Part shown: one piece after another, positions 60,744-64,000 of the stretch
How positions within the stretch are numbered: the stretch's first letter is position 1
How the letters are laid out: each line of letters starts with the position of its first letter
Source: Clostridium puniceum
Lineage (GTDB): Bacteria > Bacillota > Clostridia > Clostridiales > Clostridiaceae
Assembly (NCBI RefSeq): GCF_002006345.1
Contig: NZ_LZZM01000032.1
Location: forward strand, 43,139-107,138
Direction: 5' to 3'
DNA: 64,000 bases
Notes under the pieces: model-generated
The model's database searches: none
What the model was told of the DNA's origin: nothing
The model's input: only the letters and a program-made list of their open reading frames with translations
Position numbers and translations under genes: made by a program

Positions 60744-61427
60744 TTAATTATTGTTAACTACTATTTCACTTAATTTAATTGGTTTAATAACTTTCTTTTC
60801 AAATATTTCCGATACTTTTTGTATAGTTGGTCCGCCGATTAAAGCTGAAATAACTGTAACAACACCTATTTTACCTCCAAATGCAAATCCCAATGATAAC
60901 ATACAAACATCACAAATTACCTTTGACACTTTATACTCATGTTTTATCCTATCTTTCATCATCATAACAATACCTGTGCAAGGATCCATTCCAATGTTTA
61001 TTGCTATGAAAATTCCGATTCCTAAATACAACATTAGACAACCACAAAAAGCAGTAACTATTCTACCATTTAAGGTAGTTGGAATTCCAATTAATTCATA
61101 TATTTTAAAACCTATGTTAATAAAGCTCCCCATTGGCAAGGTATAAATAAATGTTCCTATGTTTAGATACTGACGACCAAATATGAACATTATACCGACA
61201 ATGGTATAATTTATTGAATTGTTTATCATTCCAAGGCTTTCCCTTGGAAATCCAAATAAATTACGAACTCCGTCATAAAAAACTGCAATTGGATCATTTC
61301 CGAGCATTGCTGATGAATTAAAAGCAAGTCCAAACCCAACCAAAGCAACTGCAATTAATGCTACCAATACCTTTATAAAAAAGTTTTCCCATAATTTCTG
61401 ATTTAATTTATTAATTGTATTATTCAT
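60744..61427 (-). CDS. YczE/YitT-like integral membrane protein
   Basis: 227 aa with about five membrane spans and the family pattern GFGLAFNSSAMLGNDPIAVFYDG (cut), a second related half with NIGMDPCTGIVMM and a terminal ALIGGPTIQK. Function of the family is unknown; some members sit next to transporters or antibiotic pathways. It begins 49 bases after udp with a GGTGG-type site, so it may be co-transcribed with uridine phosphorylase, hinting at a nucleoside or base transport-related role. That is inference only. Confidence 0.8.
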   Translation of the reverse strand: MNNTINKLNQKLWENFFIKVLVALIAVALVGFGLAFNSSAMLGNDPIAVFYDGVRNLFGFPRESLGMINNSINYTIVGIMFIFGRQYLNIGTFIYTLPMGSFINIGFKIYELIGIPTTLNGRIVTAFCGCLMLYLGIGIFIAINIGMDPCTGIVMMMKDRIKHEYKVSKVICDVCMLSLGFAFGGKIGVVTVISALIGGPTIQKVSEIFEKKVIKPIKLSEIVVNNN

Positions 61428-61476
61428 TAACTAATACTCTTCCACCTTTAAATTAATTTTTATAGTGTCACTTTTG

Positions 61477-62259
61477 CTAATTCATCTTTTCCTTATCAGT
61501 TTTTATTAAGTTCCTAATTGCTTGCACTGCAACTTCTATTGCACCTTCTGTATCATGTACTTGTATATTTCCCATTCCTACACGTTCACGTTCTTGATTA
61601 GCAACTGTTAAGAATACTGAACCTACTCTTACTTTTAAATAGCTTGCAACAACAAATAATGCAGCTGATTCCATTTCAGATGCAAGACATCCACATCTTA
61701 TCCAAGCACTCCATTTATCCATTAATTCATAGCTAACTGGTTTTGTTTCTGGAGAATGTTGCCCATAAAATGAATCTTTACATTGAACCACTCCAGCATG
61801 ATATGTCTTGTTTAATTCCTTAGAAGCTTGCACTAATGAATTCACAACATCAAGATTCGCAACCGCTGGAAATTCAATTGGTGCATATTCTTTGCTAGTA
61901 CCTTCCATTCTAATTGCTCCAGTGGCTATAACCATATCTCCACCTTTAACATTTATATCCATTCCACCACATGTACCAACTCTAACAAAAGTGTCAGCAC
62001 CACAATTAACTAATTCTTCTAATGCTATAGATGCTGATGGTCCACCTATTCCCGTTGATGTAACGCTTACTTTAACACCATCTAAGAATCCAGTATACGT
62101 AACATATTCTCTACTATCAGCAATTAATTGTGCATTATCAAAATGTGCAGCTATCTTTTCACATCTCTTTGGATCTCCTGGAAGTATAACGTACTTCCCA
62201 ACCTCACCTTCTCCAACATTAATATGATATTGTTTACCTGAGCCTTGTGAGTAATTCAT
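61477..62259 (-). CDS. udp: Uridine phosphorylase
   Basis: 260 aa NP-I family phosphorylase: uridine plus phosphate to uracil plus ribose-1-phosphate. Signatures: [15 protein letters not shown] (phosphate loop GDP..R), [26 protein letters not shown] and the ribose-binding [17 protein letters not shown] 62265 touches the GGAGGG; ATG 62257-62259, six bases further, is the likely start. Divergent from a GntR-family gene that probably controls it. Confidence 0.93.
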   Translation of the reverse strand: MNYSQGSGKQYHINVGEGEVGKYVILPGDPKRCEKIAAHFDNAQLIADSREYVTYTGFLDGVKVSVTSTGIGGPSASIALEELVNCGADTFVRVGTCGGMDINVKGGDMVIATGAIRMEGTSKEYAPIEFPAVANLDVVNSLVQASKELNKTYHAGVVQCKDSFYGQHSPETKPVSYELMDKWSAWIRCGCLASEMESAALFVVASYLKVRVGSVFLTVANQERERVGMGNIQVHDTEGAIEVAVQAIRNLIKTDKEKMN

Positions 62260-62707
62260 ATTCATCCCTCCATTTATTTTTATATTAAATTATAATTAAT
62301 TCGTTCTCCTGTTCTCTAAAAAACATATACAGTATATAAATATCTTTTGTTCATTTGAAAATGTACAAATTAAATTTGAGAATACAATTACAGCTGTATT
62401 CTCAAAATTTTAATGCAATCCGCTCTTGTCTATTTACTTGTATTCTTGTCTACTTCTTGAGAATATCATGTCTATTATTTGCTGTCAAGTTTTTAATTTC
62501 TGCTTATTATTGTTTATAAATCTATGATAAAATATAAGTAGAAAATCAACTATATTGGATAATTTTTAAACATTAAAGCATTATTTATTTGTCTATATTA
62601 TTAGATGAAAATTATATTGATATACGTAATAAATTTAATTAAAAATCATAATTTGATTTATGTACTTGTCTAGAAAAGTTTATATTCCATAGAAAGGTGA
62701 TATTTTT
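62260..62707. promoter_or_regulatory. udp/gntR divergent control region
   Basis: TTGTCTA occurs four times in the same direction (62426-62432, 62446-62452, 62589-62595, 62666-62672) and is a candidate half-site for the adjacent GntR/HutC-type regulator. A hairpin-forming inverted repeat (TTTGAGAATACA at 62375-62386 with TGTATTCTCAAA at 62395-62406) lies upstream of udp. No gene is present. Confidence 0.5.
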
Positions 62708-63442
62708 ATGAATGAAATTAATTTACTGGGAAAACAAAAAGAATTAAGATACGTAAATGTATATAATCAACTTTTTAAAATGATAAATGAAGGTACTTTC
62801 CGCGAAGGAAGTAGATTGCCTTCGGAACCTGAACTGTCAAAATTAATTGGTGTTAGTCGAACAACTTTAAGACAAGCACTTTCATTGTTGCAAGATGATG
62901 GGTTAGTAAATAACATTAGAGGCAAGGGAAATTTTATAGTTAAATCTAAATCTATTAACAATATTGGACTTGAAACTATAGGACATCCTGTATACAAGTG
63001 CATGAACAATACAATTGATAATGTTGAAATGAAATTACGCATAGAGCCATCAACAGATTATTTCAATCAAATTTTAATTAAAAAAACTGCTGCTGTTGTA
63101 TTAGCAGACAGGTGGTATAAATCTAAGGATAAAGCTATAGCTTATACTCTCACCTTATTACCAATTGAGACTATTTCAAGTCTTAATATAGATTTAAATA
63201 ATCAAGATGAATTTTTAAAATTTTTAGAAAATAATATTTACAAAATCTCTAATAATATATTAGTTGAAATAAAATATTCAACTGCTGGAAACTTCGCTGC
63301 TAAAACTGATCCTCTTTCAGATAAAAACCAATTTCACTTAATACAAGAAACTATATATAATGAAAATGAAATTCCTATTGCCTCTAACAAACATTATTTA
63401 CCTATAGAGTCTAGTTCTATTAAATTTCATCCTCAAAAGTAG
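62708..63442 (+). CDS. GntR/HutC-family transcriptional regulator
   Basis: 244 aa. N-terminal winged HTH (about 15-80: FREGSRLPSEPELSKLIGVS, then TTLRQALSLLQDDGL) and a C-terminal UTRA ligand domain (about 95-240). HutC-subfamily members bind small metabolites and repress adjacent catabolic operons. Divergence from udp and the repeated TTGTCTA motifs suggest it controls uridine phosphorylase and the membrane gene. The ATG has an AGAAAGGTGA site. Effector unknown; a nucleoside or sugar phosphate would fit. Confidence 0.87.
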   Translation: MNEINLLGKQKELRYVNVYNQLFKMINEGTFREGSRLPSEPELSKLIGVSRTTLRQALSLLQDDGLVNNIRGKGNFIVKSKSINNIGLETIGHPVYKCMNNTIDNVEMKLRIEPSTDYFNQILIKKTAAVVLADRWYKSKDKAIAYTLTLLPIETISSLNIDLNNQDEFLKFLENNIYKISNNILVEIKYSTAGNFAAKTDPLSDKNQFHLIQETIYNENEIPIASNKHYLPIESSSIKFHPQK

Positions 63443-63540
63443 ACTAATAGAACTAAGTTCTTAGTATTTTAATCAACTTAACTCTGATTTATTTTTAATA
63501 TTATCAGATAATTCATAATTTAAATTAAATTCTTTTAATA

Positions 63541-64000
63541 TATAAGTTCTAATAAAGTTTCTACATCTTAATACATAGCCTGTCTATTGTTCGTGTAGGA
63601 ACTTTATTTATTGTTTCAATGAAATTTTGTACAGCAACTCTAATACCAACCAAACTTTTAAAGAATGCATTATTTACTACTGATGATTTTAACCATCCCC
63701 ATAACCCCTCAATTAGATTAAGATCAGGACTATATGGAGGTAAAAACATTAATTCAAGTCTATTTTTCATCTTTTTTAAAAATGGTTGTATCAGCTTAGC
63801 ATGATGAATTTTTGCATTATCAAGAATAATAACTATTTTACCCTTCGGGTATTGCGTAAGCACCTTTTTTAAAAACTCAAGGAATACCACAGCATCATAT
63901 TTTTCGTGTTCTTCACAATATACATGACCGCTTTCGTAATCTAGTATTCCTATTAATTTTACACCTGCATTCTTTCCGTAAGTGGGTATTTTTCGCTGCT
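63541..64000 (-). mobile_element. IS630-family insertion sequence, one end (continues beyond window)
   Basis: The transposase gene runs out of the window. Outside its stop codon, near 63541-63557, TATAAGTTCTAATAAAG is a candidate terminal repeat. It resembles the MITE arm TATATGTTCTAATTAA of the three short elements. The true end and TA target duplication cannot be fixed without the other end. Confidence 0.6.
63561..64000 (-). CDS. IS630-family transposase, C-terminal part (5' end outside window)
   Basis: DDE transposase. About 146 residues are visible and the frame is open to the window edge, so GTG 63890 is not the real start. The catalytic triad is present: first Asp in LIGILDYESG, second Asp in IVIILDNAKIHHA, and Glu in PDLNLIEGLWGWLK, with the typical PPYSPDLN before it. 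It catalyses cut-and-paste transposition into TA sites. No frameshift is visible in this part; intactness depends on the missing N-terminus. Confidence 0.9.
   Translation of the reverse strand, partial: QRKIPTYGKNAGVKLIGILDYESGHVYCEEHEKYDAVVFLEFLKKVLTQYPKGKIVIILDNAKIHHAKLIQPFLKKMKNRLELMFLPPYSPDLNLIEGLWGWLKSSVVNNAFFKSLVGIRVAVQNFIETINKVPTRTIDRLCIKM

Overview
The window is AT-rich, chromosome-like DNA from a strictly anaerobic, saccharolytic Clostridium (cluster I, of the C. beijerinckii/C. butyricum kind). The evidence is the low GC content, strong AGGAGG ribosome binding sites, frequent TTG/GTG starts, a class III (oxygen-sensitive) ribonucleotide reductase, the yabD-yabE-rnmV-ksgA gene order of Firmicutes, a TPP riboswitch driving thiT, and CodY- and CcpA-like sites. 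The species call is inference. No rRNA, tRNA, CRISPR array or prophage was seen.

Layout. 2-1213 is the 3' part of asnS. 1724-11656 is an eight-gene sugar/polyol cluster: DeoR regulator, aldo/keto reductase, PfkB kinase, class II aldolase, two zinc dehydrogenases and two MFS carriers. Its gene types and order match the little-understood E. coli ydjEFGHIJKL cluster, and it is the best candidate here for an incompletely described system. 12262-14538 holds a soluble PrpR_N-MCP fusion and an EamA exporter. 14745-20677 is a beta-glucoside PTS operon (EIIBCA plus two 6-phospho-beta-glucosidases) with an RpiR regulator and a palindromic operator. 21183-27961 holds a bacteriohemerythrin and a signalling operon (three-receiver hybrid kinase, CheR, CheB, diguanylate cyclase).

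28811-36066 is a peptide ABC transporter operon ending in two gamma-glutamyl-hydrolase-like amidotransferases, with a CodY box inside its promoter. Then come serC, an HD-GYP protein, a 3-methyladenine glycosylase and an aldose epimerase. 41431-48015 holds nrdG and nrdD separated by an aconitase and a Re-citrate/homocitrate synthase-like gene, probably the oxidative branch to 2-oxoglutarate. 48529-50905 holds degV, a TPP riboswitch with thiT, and a ferredoxin.

51194-53650 holds an Mrp ATPase, a lipoprotein and lgt. 53797-56352 is a collagen-like surface protein with a small membrane-anchored partner. 56656-60540 is ksgA-rnmV-yabE-tatD. 60744-63442 is a YczE-type membrane protein, uridine phosphorylase and a divergent GntR regulator. 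The window ends inside an IS630-family transposase. Three short terminal-inverted-repeat elements look like MITEs, and their ends resemble the end of that IS630 copy.

Together the genes describe carbohydrate and peptide scavenging under CcpA, CodY and local regulators, anaerobic DNA-precursor synthesis, and c-di-GMP/chemotaxis-type signalling. Start codons were moved from the longest frame wherever a clear ribosome binding site pointed to an internal ATG, GTG or TTG.
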